From assembly GCA_029863175.1 (NCBI GenBank), contig JAOTVX010000060.1:1-15929 (forward strand): DNA of 15,929 bases, in the 5' to 3' direction. Origin of the DNA: Betaproteobacteria bacterium. Lineage in GTDB: Bacteria; Pseudomonadota; Gammaproteobacteria; Burkholderiales; SG8-41. Position numbers and translations under genes: made by a program. Numbering within the stretch: position 1 is the first letter of the stretch; every line of letters begins with the position of its first letter. Below the pieces are notes generated by a model. The model ran no database searches and had not been told where the DNA came from. It saw nothing but the letters and a program-made list of their open reading frames with translations. This document shows positions 1 to 15,728 of the stretch, piece after piece.

Positions 1-115
1 CCTTCGACAAAATCATCGTCATCGCCGCCGTCAGCGTCGTCTTGCCATGGTCCACGTGCCCAATCGTGCCCACGTTCACGTGCGGCTTCGTGCGCTCAAA
101 TTTGCTCTTCGCCAT
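1..115 (-). CDS. tuf: Elongation factor Tu, N-terminal part (cut by window edge)
   Basis: EF-Tu is the GTPase that delivers aminoacyl-tRNA to the ribosomal A site. Only the first 38 codons are in the window. They read [20 protein letters not shown] followed by [18 protein letters not shown], which contains the G1 P-loop GHVDHGKT at residues 19-26. The ATG at 113-115 has a GGAG Shine-Dalgarno motif seven bases upstream. The gene lies downstream of fusA, the usual place of tufA in the str operon. A second tuf copy ends at the other edge of the window, so the genome carries two. The 153-base spacer to fusA (116-268) shows no other gene and no convincing promoter; it begins, in transcription direction, with the fusA 3' inverted repeat. 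Confidence 0.97.
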   Translation of the reverse strand, partial: MAKSKFERTKPHVNVGTIGHVDHGKTTLTAAMTMILSK

Positions 116-241
116 TTTTTTGCTCCGCTATCGCTAGATCCCACGCTACCACAACCCCTGCCGCCTACTTGGCTTCACCGCCCTACCCTGCAACCCGCAA
201 AACAATCATTCGGTCTTCCTGAAAAATAAACAATCTCCATA

Positions 242-268
242 AGGAAAGGAAGAACGGAAATAGGACGC

Positions 269-290
<22 letters not shown>
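242..290 (-). terminator. Perfect 23-bp inverted repeat spanning the fusA stop codon
   Basis: Bases 242-264 and 268-290 are exact reverse complements, 23 bp each, separated by a 3-base loop (265-267). The fusA TAG stop (269-271) and the last six sense codons (GKEERK) lie in the 5' arm of the transcript hairpin. The RNA after the stem reads TATGGAGATTG, so there is no immediate U-tract of a classical intrinsic terminator. The hairpin could be a 3'-end stabiliser, a processing site, or a weak terminator between fusA and tuf. The repeat itself is certain; its role is inferred. Confidence 0.7.
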
Positions 291-2386
<2,096 letters not shown>

Positions 2387-2425
2387 TTTGAAAAACCAGT
2401 GTCAAATGTTTAGTGGACAGATCCG

Positions 2426-2460
2426 AACTCAACATTCAAAATTCATCATTCGAAATTTTT
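2426..2460. repeat. Degenerate heptamer array, rpsG-fusA spacer
   Basis: Read on the plus strand in 7-base steps the spacer gives AACTCAA, CATTCAA, AATTCAT, CATTCGA, AATTTTT. This is a decayed tandem array of the heptamer CATTCAA. It abuts the hairpin that contains the rpsG stop codon. The same heptamer, in both orientations, fills much of the rpsL-rpsG spacer. The region is AT-rich against a GC-rich background. The function is unknown. Confidence 0.65.
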
Positions 2461-2485
2461 TCATTACCGTCAAAAGCGGTAATGA
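2461..2485 (-). other. Hairpin with the rpsG stop codon in its loop
   Basis: TCATTACCG at 2461-2469 and CGGTAATGA at 2477-2485 form a perfect 9-bp stem. The 7-base loop (2470-2476) contains the rpsG TGA stop. In the transcript the stem is followed by an A-rich stretch rather than U's, so it is not a standard intrinsic terminator for rpsG. It may protect or process the mRNA between rpsG and fusA. Confidence 0.6.
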
Positions 2486-2940
2486 GAAAATGCCTTGTTG
2501 GCTTCCGCCATGCGATGCACTTCCTCGCGTTTCTTTATTGCACCGCCCTTGCCCTCCGCGGCCTCGGCCAGCTCGCTGCCGAGCCGCGCATCCATTGATT
2601 TCTCGCCGCGCCCGCGGGCCGCGTCGCGTATCCAGCGCATCGCGAGCGCAGCACGGCGCACAGGGCGCACCTCCACGGGAACCTGGTAGTTGGCACCGCC
2701 CACGCGCCGGCTCTTCACCTCGACCATCGGCTTCACGTTATTGACGGCCAGGATGAACACCTCGAGCGGGTCCTTGCTGGTTCGCTTCTTGATGTGGTCG
2801 AGCGCACCGTAAACGATCGATTCGGCGACCGATTTCTTTCCCCGCGTCATGATGACGTTGATAAACTTGGCGACGTCCTGGCTGGTGTATTTCGGGTCCG
2901 GCAGAACTTCGCGTTTCGGAATTTCTCTGCGTCGCGGCAC
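2470..2940 (-). CDS. rpsG: 30S ribosomal protein S7
   Basis: S7 is a primary binder of the 3' domain of 16S rRNA. It nucleates assembly of the small-subunit head and lines the exit site. The product is 156 residues, the normal length, beginning [20 protein letters not shown] with the basic N-terminal rRNA-binding tail and ending AFSHYRF. The start codon is GTG (2938-2940), preceded by GAGGT five bases upstream. An in-frame TAA lies one codon before it, so no earlier start is possible. In E. coli S7 is the translational repressor of the str operon; whether that holds here cannot be seen. It lies between rpsL (104-base spacer) and fusA (83-base spacer), and both spacers carry heptamer repeats. 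Confidence 0.98.
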   Translation of the reverse strand: MPRRREIPKREVLPDPKYTSQDVAKFINVIMTRGKKSVAESIVYGALDHIKKRTSKDPLEVFILAVNNVKPMVEVKSRRVGGANYQVPVEVRPVRRAALAMRWIRDAARGRGEKSMDARLGSELAEAAEGKGGAIKKREEVHRMAEANKAFSHYRF

Positions 2941-2950
2941 CTTTTACCTC

Positions 2951-3044
2951 AATGTTCAATGTTGAATGTTGAATGTTGAATGTTGAATTGGCCGTCACGC
3001 AGCGACACTCATTTAACATTCAACATTAAAAATTTAAAATTCCG
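2951..3044. repeat. Inverted pair of heptamer arrays, rpsL-rpsG spacer
   Basis: The plus strand at 2951-2985 reads as five consecutive 7-base units: AATGTTC and then four AATGTTG, with a partial AATTG to 2990. At 3010-3044 a second array in the same 7-base phase reads CATTTAA, CATTCAA, CATTAAA, AATTTAA, AATTCCG. CATTCAA is the reverse complement of a rotation of AATGTTG, so the two arrays face each other. AATGTTGAATGTT in one arm pairs exactly with AACATTCAACATT in the other (13 bp), and the repeats allow several registers. The arrays fill nearly the whole spacer, from three bases after the rpsG Shine-Dalgarno motif up to the rpsL stop. Confidence 0.85.
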
Positions 3045-3422
3045 TCAAGCGGTCTTGGCGCGCTTCGCGCCGTACTTGGACCGGCTCTGCTTGCGATCCT
3101 TTACGCCGGCGGTATCGAGACTGCCGCGCACCACGTGGTAGCGCACGCCCGGCAGGTCCTTCACGCGTCCCCCGCGGATCAGCACCACTGAGTGCTCCTG
3201 CAGGTTGTGCCCTTCGCCACCGATGTAGCCGATCACCTCGAATCCATTGGTCAGGCGCACCTTGGCTACCTTGCGCAACGCGGAGTTCGGCTTCTTCGGC
3301 GTCGTCGTATAAACGCGCGTGCACACGCCCCGGCGTTGCGGCGATCCGGCCAGCGCCGGCACCTTGCTTTTGGTGGGCGCGGCGCGCCGGGCTCCACGCA
3401 CTAATTGATTGACTGTTGGCAT
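3045..3422 (-). CDS. rpsL: 30S ribosomal protein S12
   Basis: S12 lies at the decoding centre of the small subunit and controls accuracy; it is the classical streptomycin-resistance target. The product is 125 residues, within the usual 124-126, beginning [20 protein letters not shown]. The decoding loops are intact: [11 protein letters not shown] with Lys43, and [13 protein letters not shown] with Lys88, Asp89 and Pro91 (counting Met as 1). The sequence therefore looks wild type for streptomycin sensitivity. The ATG at 3420-3422 is fixed by the conserved N-terminus, although the nearest Shine-Dalgarno-like motif, AAGGA, ends only one base before it. It is the first gene of the str block, after the terminator that follows rpoC. 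Confidence 0.98.
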   Translation of the reverse strand: MPTVNQLVRGARRAAPTKSKVPALAGSPQRRGVCTRVYTTTPKKPNSALRKVAKVRLTNGFEVIGYIGGEGHNLQEHSVVLIRGGRVKDLPGVRYHVVRGSLDTAGVKDRKQSRSKYGAKRAKTA

Positions 3423-3423
3423 G

Positions 3424-3477
3424 TCCTTAACGATCCGATTTCTTGACCACCGCCCGCCTAAGCCTTTGAATTAAGGA
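3424..3477 (-). promoter_or_regulatory. Possible sequestering inverted repeat in the rpsL leader
   Basis: The bases just upstream of the rpsL ATG, TTAAGGA on the transcript (3424-3430), are exactly complementary to TCCTTAA further upstream (3471-3477). Pairing would close a loop of about 40 bases and bury the only Shine-Dalgarno-like motif. I see no strong internal stem and no convincing promoter in this leader, so chance is a real alternative. Confidence 0.3.
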
Positions 3478-3513
3478 ACGTCAGTGCGGGACAGCGCGGC
3501 GTGGCTGGCCCCC

Positions 3514-3544
3514 AAAAAAGCGGGGACGGCGTCGCCGCCGTCCC
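3514..3544 (-). terminator. Rho-independent terminator between rpoC and rpsL
   Basis: The transcript forms a perfect 9-bp GC-rich stem, GGGACGGCG (3536-3544) with CGCCGTCCC (3523-3531), around the loop GCGA. After CGC come six U's (plus-strand A's at 3514-3519). This is a textbook intrinsic terminator. It should end or attenuate transcription of the rplJL-rpoBC unit and imply a separate promoter for rpsL, which I could not identify with confidence. Confidence 0.85.
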
Positions 3545-3582
3545 TGCCTGGATTGTACTGCCGATCACCGCAGCACCCGAGC

Positions 3583-3637
3583 CAGAGGTGCCAGCGGCTA
3601 AAAAGCCCGTGGATTTTAAAGGGTTAGCGCACCTCTG
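3583..3637 (-). other. Compound hairpin immediately after the rpoC stop codon
   Basis: CAGAGGTGC (3583-3591) and GCACCTCTG (3629-3637) form a perfect 9-bp outer stem that begins one base after the rpoC TGA. Inside it GCTAA (3597-3601) pairs with TTAGC (3624-3628), and CCC (3606-3608) with GGG (3621-3623). It has no long U-tract of its own and lies about 40 bases before the strong terminator. A role as a 3' stabilising or processing structure is likely but unproven. Confidence 0.6.
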
Positions 3638-7882
<4,245 letters not shown>

Positions 7883-7938
7883 CAATGACTCCCGTGTGAG
7901 GTCAGGTCAGTCTCGGTAAATATTCCCGTGCGCGCCGG

Positions 7939-12018
<4,080 letters not shown>

Positions 12019-12055
12019 ATCAGCTCCAGGAAAGATTTAGACAGCGACCGACAAA

Positions 12056-12108
12056 GGCCATCCCTCCGCCCGGGCTACGTGGCCCCGGGCAGAGAGCAAG
12101 GCATGGCC
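12056..12108 (-). promoter_or_regulatory. Long imperfect hairpin before rpoB (possible RNase III site)
   Basis: The transcript has GGCCAT (12103-12108) pairing with ATGGCC (12056-12061). Inside lies a 13-bp stem, 12084-12096 with 12062-12074, including several G-U pairs, around a 9-base loop. A 6-base bulge separates the two stems on one side. In E. coli the rplL-rpoB spacer is cut by RNase III at a long stem; the position and form here suggest the same, but cleavage is inferred. Confidence 0.55.
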
Positions 12109-12111
12109 CGC

Positions 12112-12148
12112 TCAAAATAAGATCAGGGCTGGCGGATGCCCGCCAGCC
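12112..12148 (-). terminator. Attenuator-like hairpin between rplL and rpoB
   Basis: GGCTGGCGG (12140-12148) and CCGCCAGCC (12127-12135) form a perfect 9-bp stem with the loop GCAT. After the stem the transcript reads CTGATCTTATTTTGAG, a broken U-rich tail. This suggests partial termination. In E. coli an attenuator at the same place lowers rpoBC transcription relative to rplJL; the same role here is inferred. Confidence 0.65.
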
Positions 12149-12165
12149 ACGCGTCCGCATCGCGG

Positions 12166-12546
12166 CTACTTGATCTCGCCGGTCGCCCCGGCTTCAGTCA
12201 GCTGCTTCAGAATATTGTCCGCATCGGCCTTGGAAACGCCTTCTTTGACCGCCTTCGGCGCGCCGTCCACCAGGTCCTTTGCTTCCTTCAGACCAAGACC
12301 GGTCAGGGCACGAACGACCTTGATCACGTTGACTTTGCTGGCGCCGGAACTGTTGAGCATGACGGTGAACTCGGTTTGCTCCTCGGCCACCGCGGCGGCC
12401 GCGCCGCCGCCCGCCGCTGGCATGGCCACGGTCGCGGCCGCCGCGGAAACGCCAAACTTTTCTTCCATGTCCTTGATGAGCTGCGAGAGCTCCATTACTG
12501 TCATGTTGGAGATCGCGTCGAGGATTTCTGCTTTGGCCATTGTCAT
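12166..12546 (-). CDS. rplL: 50S ribosomal protein L7/L12
   Basis: L7/L12 forms the multi-copy stalk of the large subunit, which recruits and activates translational GTPases such as EF-G and EF-Tu. The product is 126 residues with the standard layout: an N-terminal dimerisation helix (about 1-34), an Ala/Gly-rich hinge (about 35-55) and a C-terminal factor-binding domain with [20 protein letters not shown]. The ATG at 12544-12546 has AGGAG nine bases upstream. A second ATG two codons later (12538-12540) would give [10 protein letters not shown], closer to the family N-terminus but 15 bases from the AGGAG, so I keep the first. The gene follows rplJ after 58 bases. Confidence 0.97.
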   Translation of the reverse strand: MTMAKAEILDAISNMTVMELSQLIKDMEEKFGVSAAAATVAMPAAGGGAAAAVAEEQTEFTVMLNSSGASKVNVIKVVRALTGLGLKEAKDLVDGAPKAVKEGVSKADADNILKQLTEAGATGEIK

Positions 12547-12597
12547 TGCTATTAACTCCTGTCAGATCTGATTCGCTAGTTTCGAGATCGGGTTCAA

Positions 12598-12617
12598 GCA
12601 GGCCTCATGCGGCCTGC
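12598..12617 (-). other. Hairpin with the rplJ stop codon in its loop
   Basis: GCAGGCC (12598-12604) and GGCCTGC (12611-12617) are exact complements. The 6-base loop between them (12605-12610) contains the rplJ TGA stop. There is no U-tract, so it is not a terminator. It could affect rplJ-rplL coupling or mRNA stability. Confidence 0.5.
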
Positions 12618-13135
12618 GTCTCTTTCTGGTCACGGACCGCTGCCAGCGTGCGCGCGAATTTGCCCGGCACTTCGTTCAGCGTCCGGACGAAAGTCGCGAC
12701 CGGCGCCTGCATCGTGCCCAGCAGCATGGCGACAAGCTCCGGGCGGCTCGGCATCTGCGCGAGATTCACCACCTCTTTTGCCGACATCACGACGTTCGGC
12801 ATCGCGCCGGCCTTGATGACCAGCTTCACGTTGCCCCTGGCGAATTCCTGCAGCACCTTGGCCGCCGCCACCGGGTCGCTCGAGATGCCGTACGCCAGGG
12901 GGCCTACCATCTGCTCGGCAAGCCCCTTGAACGGCGTATCGGCCACCGCGCGGCGCGCGAGCGAGTTCTTCAACACGCGCAGGTAGACGCCCGAGCCGCG
13001 CGCTCTTCGGCGCAGTTCGGTCATCTCCCCGACCTGGAGGCTGCGGTACTCGGCCAGGATCACCGCCTGGGCCCGGGCAAGCTGGGCGCTCACCTCGGCC
13101 ACCACGGCCTGTTTCTGCTCGAGATTCAGACTCAA
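12605..13135 (-). CDS. rplJ: 50S ribosomal protein L10
   Basis: L10 anchors L7/L12 dimers to the large subunit through its C-terminal helix and binds 23S rRNA next to L11. The product is 176 residues, beginning [20 protein letters not shown] and ending with the helical region that carries L7/L12. The start codon is TTG (13133-13135). It is the only possible start: an in-frame TAG lies one codon upstream and the next ATG is about residue 38. A strong GGAGGT five bases upstream supports it. It follows a 345-base leader with a fold like the L10 autoregulatory leader, and rplL lies 58 bases downstream. Confidence 0.97.
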   Translation of the reverse strand: MSLNLEQKQAVVAEVSAQLARAQAVILAEYRSLQVGEMTELRRRARGSGVYLRVLKNSLARRAVADTPFKGLAEQMVGPLAYGISSDPVAAAKVLQEFARGNVKLVIKAGAMPNVVMSAKEVVNLAQMPSRPELVAMLLGTMQAPVATFVRTLNEVPGKFARTLAAVRDQKETQAA

Positions 13136-13140
13136 GTTCT

Positions 13141-13146
13141 ACCTCC
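13141..13146 (-). promoter_or_regulatory. Ribosome binding site of rplJ
   Basis: GGAGGT on the transcript lies five bases before the TTG start of rplJ. It is a near-consensus Shine-Dalgarno motif and, with the in-frame TAG at the motif's 3' edge, fixes the unusual TTG start. Confidence 0.9.
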
Positions 13147-13187
13147 GTCAAACGGTTAATCAAAGAACGAGGAATGATGCGCGTTGG

Positions 13188-13208
13188 AAAAACAGGGGCC
13201 CTGTTTCC
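13188..13208 (-). other. Small hairpin followed by U's in the rplJ leader
   Basis: The transcript reads AAACAGG, a 3-base loop GCC, then CCTGTTT, followed by two more U's. The 7-bp stem is AU-rich at its base and sits about 55 bases before rplJ. It resembles a weak attenuator but is short, so confidence is low. Confidence 0.3.
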
Positions 13209-13315
13209 GCCGCCGGTTCATCGTTGCGCGCCCTGCACTCACCGTTCCGCCACCGGCGACCGTTGATCCAGAAGCCAGAACTCAGCAACTTGATCTTCGT
13301 CGGGTCCGCCGTCTG

Positions 13316-13434
13316 CGTAGGATTTCGGGTACTGACGAACCCGGGCACCAGGCCAGGCGCCGCCCTGAAGGCAGCTTCTGACCATGAACCCGTGCGTCGC
13401 ATTCCCAAGAAAATTAAACCTCCCGGTTCCTACG
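13316..13434 (-). promoter_or_regulatory. Probable L10 (rplJL) autoregulatory leader RNA
   Basis: The non-coding stretch 13136-13480 between rplA and rplJ folds into nested helices on the transcript. CGTAGGA (13428-13434) pairs with TCCTACG (13316-13322). After a small internal loop, CGGG (13422-13425) pairs with CCCG (13326-13329). Inside, GCAC (13392-13395) pairs with GTGC (13345-13348), GGTCAG (13378-13383) with CTGGCC (13351-13356), and GCTGCC (13370-13375) with GGCGGC (13359-13364) around the loop TTCAG. In bacteria the L10-L7/L12 complex represses its own mRNA through a leader at this place. The pairings are seen directly; identity as that element comes from position and fold, not from a model search. 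Confidence 0.65.
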
Positions 13435-13446
13435 GTCTTTGACAAC

Positions 13447-13470
13447 CTGCCGCCACAACCGGCGCGGCAG
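13447..13470 (-). other. GC-rich hairpin just after rplA
   Basis: CTGCCGC (13464-13470) pairs with GCGGCAG (13447-13453) around a 10-base loop, starting ten bases after the rplA stop. The following bases are GTTGTC, not a U-tract. It separates rplA from the rplJ leader and may be an attenuator or 3' barrier. I see no clear promoter for rplJ here. Confidence 0.45.
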
Positions 13471-13480
13471 CCCAAAGCCT

Positions 13481-14176
13481 TCACATGCTCAAACTTGCCT
13501 GGTCGACACGCACGCCCGCGCCCATCGTGCTCGACACCGAAATCTTCTTCAGAAAGATCCCTTTGGCGCCCGCGGGTCTGGACTTGTTGACCGCATCCAC
13601 CAGCGCCCTGAAATTTTCCGTGAGCGCTTCGAGCGAGAACGAGGCGCGGCCGATCGTGCACTGGACGATGCCCGCCTTGTCGGCCCGATACTGAATCTGG
13701 CCGGCCTTCGCGTTCTTGATCGCCGCAACCACGTCCTGCGTGACTGTCCCCACCTTTGGATTCGGCATGAGGCCGCGCGGCCCGAGAATCTGGCCAAGCT
13801 GGCCCACCACACGCATCGCGTCCGGCGTCGCGATCACCACGTCGAAATCCAGTTTGCCCCCTTTGATGTCGTTGGCGAGGTCCTCGAAGCCGACGATGTC
13901 GGCGCCCGCGTCTTTCGCCTGGGCCGCCCGGTCGCCCTGCACGAACACCGCAATCCGCACGCTCTTGCCGGTGCCCTGCGGCAGCACGATCGATCCGCGC
14001 ACGCTTTGGTCCGATTTCTTCGCGTCAATGCCGAGGTTGATCGAGACATCCACCGATTCGTCGAACTTGGCGGTCGCGTTGTCCTTGACCAGCTTGAGCG
14101 CGTCTTGCGCCGGGTAGGTCTTCGCGCGGTCCATTTTGGCCCGCAATGCCTGATATCGTTTGGAAGCGGGTCTCAT
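13481..14176 (-). CDS. rplA: 50S ribosomal protein L1
   Basis: L1 forms the mobile stalk at the ribosomal exit site and, in many bacteria, represses translation of its own rplK-rplA mRNA. The product is 231 residues, the usual size. Conserved segments are visible, including [20 protein letters not shown] in the middle domain and [18 protein letters not shown] at the C-terminus. The ATG (14174-14176) follows the rplK TAG directly with no spacer. GGAGG lies eight bases upstream, inside the end of rplK. This arrangement suggests translational coupling with rplK. Confidence 0.98.
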   Translation of the reverse strand: MRPASKRYQALRAKMDRAKTYPAQDALKLVKDNATAKFDESVDVSINLGIDAKKSDQSVRGSIVLPQGTGKSVRIAVFVQGDRAAQAKDAGADIVGFEDLANDIKGGKLDFDVVIATPDAMRVVGQLGQILGPRGLMPNPKVGTVTQDVVAAIKNAKAGQIQYRADKAGIVQCTIGRASFSLEALTENFRALVDAVNKSRPAGAKGIFLKKISVSSTMGAGVRVDQASLSM

Positions 14177-14608
14177 CTACAGGCCCTCCACGTCCACGCC
14201 GATACTGCGCGCGCTGCCGGCCACGGTGCGCACCGCTGCATCGAGGTCCGCCGCCGTCAAGTCGGGCATCTTCGTCTTGGCGATCTCCTCGGCCTGTGCG
14301 CGAGTGATCTTGCCGACCTTGTCGGTGTTGGGGCGTGCACTGCCCTTCTCAAGCTTCGCGGCCTTCATGATGAGCACGCTCGCAGGCGGGGTCTTCATCA
14401 CGAAGGTGAAGCTCTTGTCGTGGTAGGCCGTGATGACGACGGGCACTGGCAGGCCCAGCTCCATCTTCTGCGTGGCGGCGTTGAACGCCTTGCAAAACTC
14501 CATGATGTTCAGGCCACGCTGGCCGAGCGCGGGGCCGATAGGCGGGCTGGGATTCGCCTTGCCCGCCGGCACCTGCAGCTTGATCAATCCGACTATCTTT
14601 TTCGCCAT
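14177..14608 (-). CDS. rplK: 50S ribosomal protein L11
   Basis: L11 binds the GTPase-associated centre of 23S rRNA, supports elongation-factor function and is needed for stringent-response activation; thiostrepton acts at its rRNA site. The product is 143 residues, the normal length. It shows the proline-rich N-terminal motif [20 protein letters not shown] (about 20-39) and the C-terminal RNA-binding domain with [20 protein letters not shown]. The ATG (14606-14608) has AAGGAG about six bases upstream. It is followed directly by rplA and preceded by a 113-base spacer after nusG. Confidence 0.98.
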   Translation of the reverse strand: MAKKIVGLIKLQVPAGKANPSPPIGPALGQRGLNIMEFCKAFNAATQKMELGLPVPVVITAYHDKSFTFVMKTPPASVLIMKAAKLEKGSARPNTDKVGKITRAQAEEIAKTKMPDLTAADLDAAVRTVAGSARSIGVDVEGL

Positions 14609-14622
14609 CTGGCTCTCCTTCC

Positions 14623-14657
14623 GGGTTCAAACGGACGCGTCACGCGCCCTCCCCATC
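14623..14657 (-). promoter_or_regulatory. Possible L1-binding hairpin in the rplK leader
   Basis: The transcript upstream of rplK folds as CGCGCCC/GGACGCG-type arms (14643-14649 with 14633-14639, 7 bp including one G-U) with a 3-base loop. A GATGGGGA strand (14650-14657) faces GTTTGAACCC (14623-14632), and GGG/CCC can close below an asymmetric loop. The 23S rRNA site of L1 likewise has a GGUGGGAGG strand opposite a UUGAA-containing strand. L1 control of rplKA is known in E. coli. The match here is from memory of that rRNA region and is tentative. Confidence 0.4.
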
Positions 14658-14663
14658 AAATTC

Positions 14664-14691
14664 CGTGAATCGTGAGTCGCGAGTCGAGAAA
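14664..14691. repeat. Degenerate heptamer array, nusG-rplK spacer
   Basis: The plus strand reads in 7-base steps CGTGAAT, CGTGAGT, CGCGAGT, CGAGAAA. This is a short decayed tandem array with a unit different from the CATTCAA arrays near rpsG but the same 7-base period. It resembles the CGTGAGAG octamers next to the tRNA-Trp gene. Confidence 0.6.
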
Positions 14692-14721
14692 ATTCGTCAA
14701 CGACCGCTGTCCGCTCACCAT

Positions 14722-15255
14722 TCACGCCTTCTCAACCTGGCCGAATTCGAGTTCCACCGGAGTGGAGCGCCCGAAAATCGTCACCGAAACGCGCAGCTTG
14801 TTCTTGTCGTAGTTGACGTCCTCCACGTTGCCGTGGAAATCGGCGAACGGACCGTCCTTCACCCGCACGGCCTCGCCCACATCGAAGAGCACCTTGGGAC
14901 GCGGCTTCTCCACGCCTTCCTGGATCTGGTGCAGGATGTTTTGCACCTCTTTCTCGGAGATCGGCGTGGGCTTGGTCGCAGTACCACCGATGAAGCCGGT
15001 CACCTTCGGCGTGTTCTTGACGAGATGCCAGCTGTCATCGGTCATCTCCATCTCGACCAGCACGTAGCCCGGGAAGAACTTGCGCTCGCTGATCGCCTTC
15101 TGCCCGGCCTTCATCTCGACCACTTCCTCCACCGGCACCAGGATCTGGCCGAACTTGTCCTCCATCCCGGCGCGCCGGATGCGGTCTTGCAAAGTGCGCT
15201 TCACGCTCTTCTCGAATCCCGAGTACGCGTGGACGACGTACCACTTCTTGCTCAT
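14722..15255 (-). CDS. nusG: Transcription termination/antitermination factor NusG
   Basis: NusG binds RNA polymerase across the beta/beta' clamp, speeds elongation, and links polymerase to Rho or to ribosomal protein S10. The product is 177 residues. An N-terminal NGN domain (about 1-115) begins [20 protein letters not shown], and a C-terminal KOW domain (about 123-177) contains [20 protein letters not shown] and ends FGQVEKA. The frame is open 45 codons further upstream, but that extension overlaps secE and has no NusG similarity. The ATG at 15253-15255 has AGGA six bases upstream and gives the family N-terminus. It starts eight bases after the secE stop, so the two are clearly co-transcribed. 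Confidence 0.98.
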   Translation of the reverse strand: MSKKWYVVHAYSGFEKSVKRTLQDRIRRAGMEDKFGQILVPVEEVVEMKAGQKAISERKFFPGYVLVEMEMTDDSWHLVKNTPKVTGFIGGTATKPTPISEKEVQNILHQIQEGVEKPRPKVLFDVGEAVRVKDGPFADFHGNVEDVNYDKNKLRVSVTIFGRSTPVELEFGQVEKA

Positions 15256-15263
15256 CGCAATTC

Positions 15264-15602
15264 CTAGCTCATCAGCTTCTGGACGAACCACAGCAACCCC
15301 GCGTCGACAATCCAAAGAAACAGCGCCATTACCACAACGAATGCAAACACGATCCCCGTCGTCTGCAGCGTTTCCTTCCGGGTCGGCCACACCACCTTCT
15401 TGGTCTCCACGACCGATTCACGTGCATACTGGTGAAATTGCTTGCCCGGCGCCGACGTCCAAAACACCGCGGCGCCGATGCCGAGCCCGCCCAGCACGGC
15501 CGCCACGCGGAAGATCATGGGATACTGGTCGAGGTAATAGAAACCCGCGACGCCGGCCACGACCAGCACGATCGCCAAAAAAATCTTTACCTTGTCCGCC
15601 AT
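15264..15602 (-). CDS. secE: Preprotein translocase subunit SecE
   Basis: SecE is the essential clamp subunit that holds the SecY channel together in the inner membrane. The product is 112 residues. Three hydrophobic segments are visible: about 6-24 ([15 protein letters not shown] stretch after MADKV), about 29-47, and about 82-107. Between the second and third lies the conserved cytoplasmic amphipathic part with [20 protein letters not shown], the hallmark of SecE. This three-segment form is typical of proteobacteria. The ATG at 15600-15602 has GGAAG six bases upstream. The gene lies 37 bases after tRNA-Trp and eight bases before nusG. Confidence 0.96.
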   Translation of the reverse strand: MADKVKIFLAIVLVVAGVAGFYYLDQYPMIFRVAAVLGGLGIGAAVFWTSAPGKQFHQYARESVVETKKVVWPTRKETLQTTGIVFAFVVVMALFLWIVDAGLLWFVQKLMS

Positions 15603-15639
15603 CCTCTACTTCCGAGTCCCGGCTCCGCTTGTCCATGTA

Positions 15640-15715
15640 TGGCAGGCCAGGAGGGTCTCGAACCCCCAACCTTCGGTTTTGGAGACCGACGCTCTACCAA
15701 TTGAGCTACTGGCCT
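15640..15715 (-). tRNA. tRNA-Trp (anticodon CCA)
   Basis: The 76-base sequence folds as a complete cloverleaf. The acceptor stem AGGCCAG pairs with CTGGCCT, followed by discriminator G and an encoded CCA end. The D-arm has GCTC/GAGC, the anticodon stem is TCGGT/ACCGA with loop CTCCAAA (anticodon CCA at 15680-15682), and the T-arm has GGGGG/CCCTC with loop TTCGAGA. Position between tuf and secE is standard for Betaproteobacteria. It is probably processed from a transcript shared with tuf or secE. Confidence 0.97.
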
Positions 15716-15728
15716 ATGATCATAAGTA

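Noticed and set aside
2400..2405. TTGACA -35 box upstream of fusA
   Set aside because: The matching -10 position falls inside the fusA coding sequence and has no TATAAT-like bases.
2951..3044. CRISPR-like array
   Set aside because: The units are 7 bases with no spacers between them and there are no cas genes; it is a simple tandem repeat.
7883..7885. TTG one codon upstream as the rpoC start
   Set aside because: It is only three bases from the GGGAG motif, while the adjacent ATG has normal spacing and matches the family N-terminus.
13160..13442. Short open frames on both strands between rplA and rplJ
   Set aside because: They lack Shine-Dalgarno motifs and recognisable products, and they overlap a region that folds as a leader RNA.
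15256..15390. 45-codon N-terminal extension of nusG
   Set aside because: It overlaps secE, has no NusG similarity, and the ATG at 15253-15255 has a good Shine-Dalgarno motif and the conserved N-terminus.
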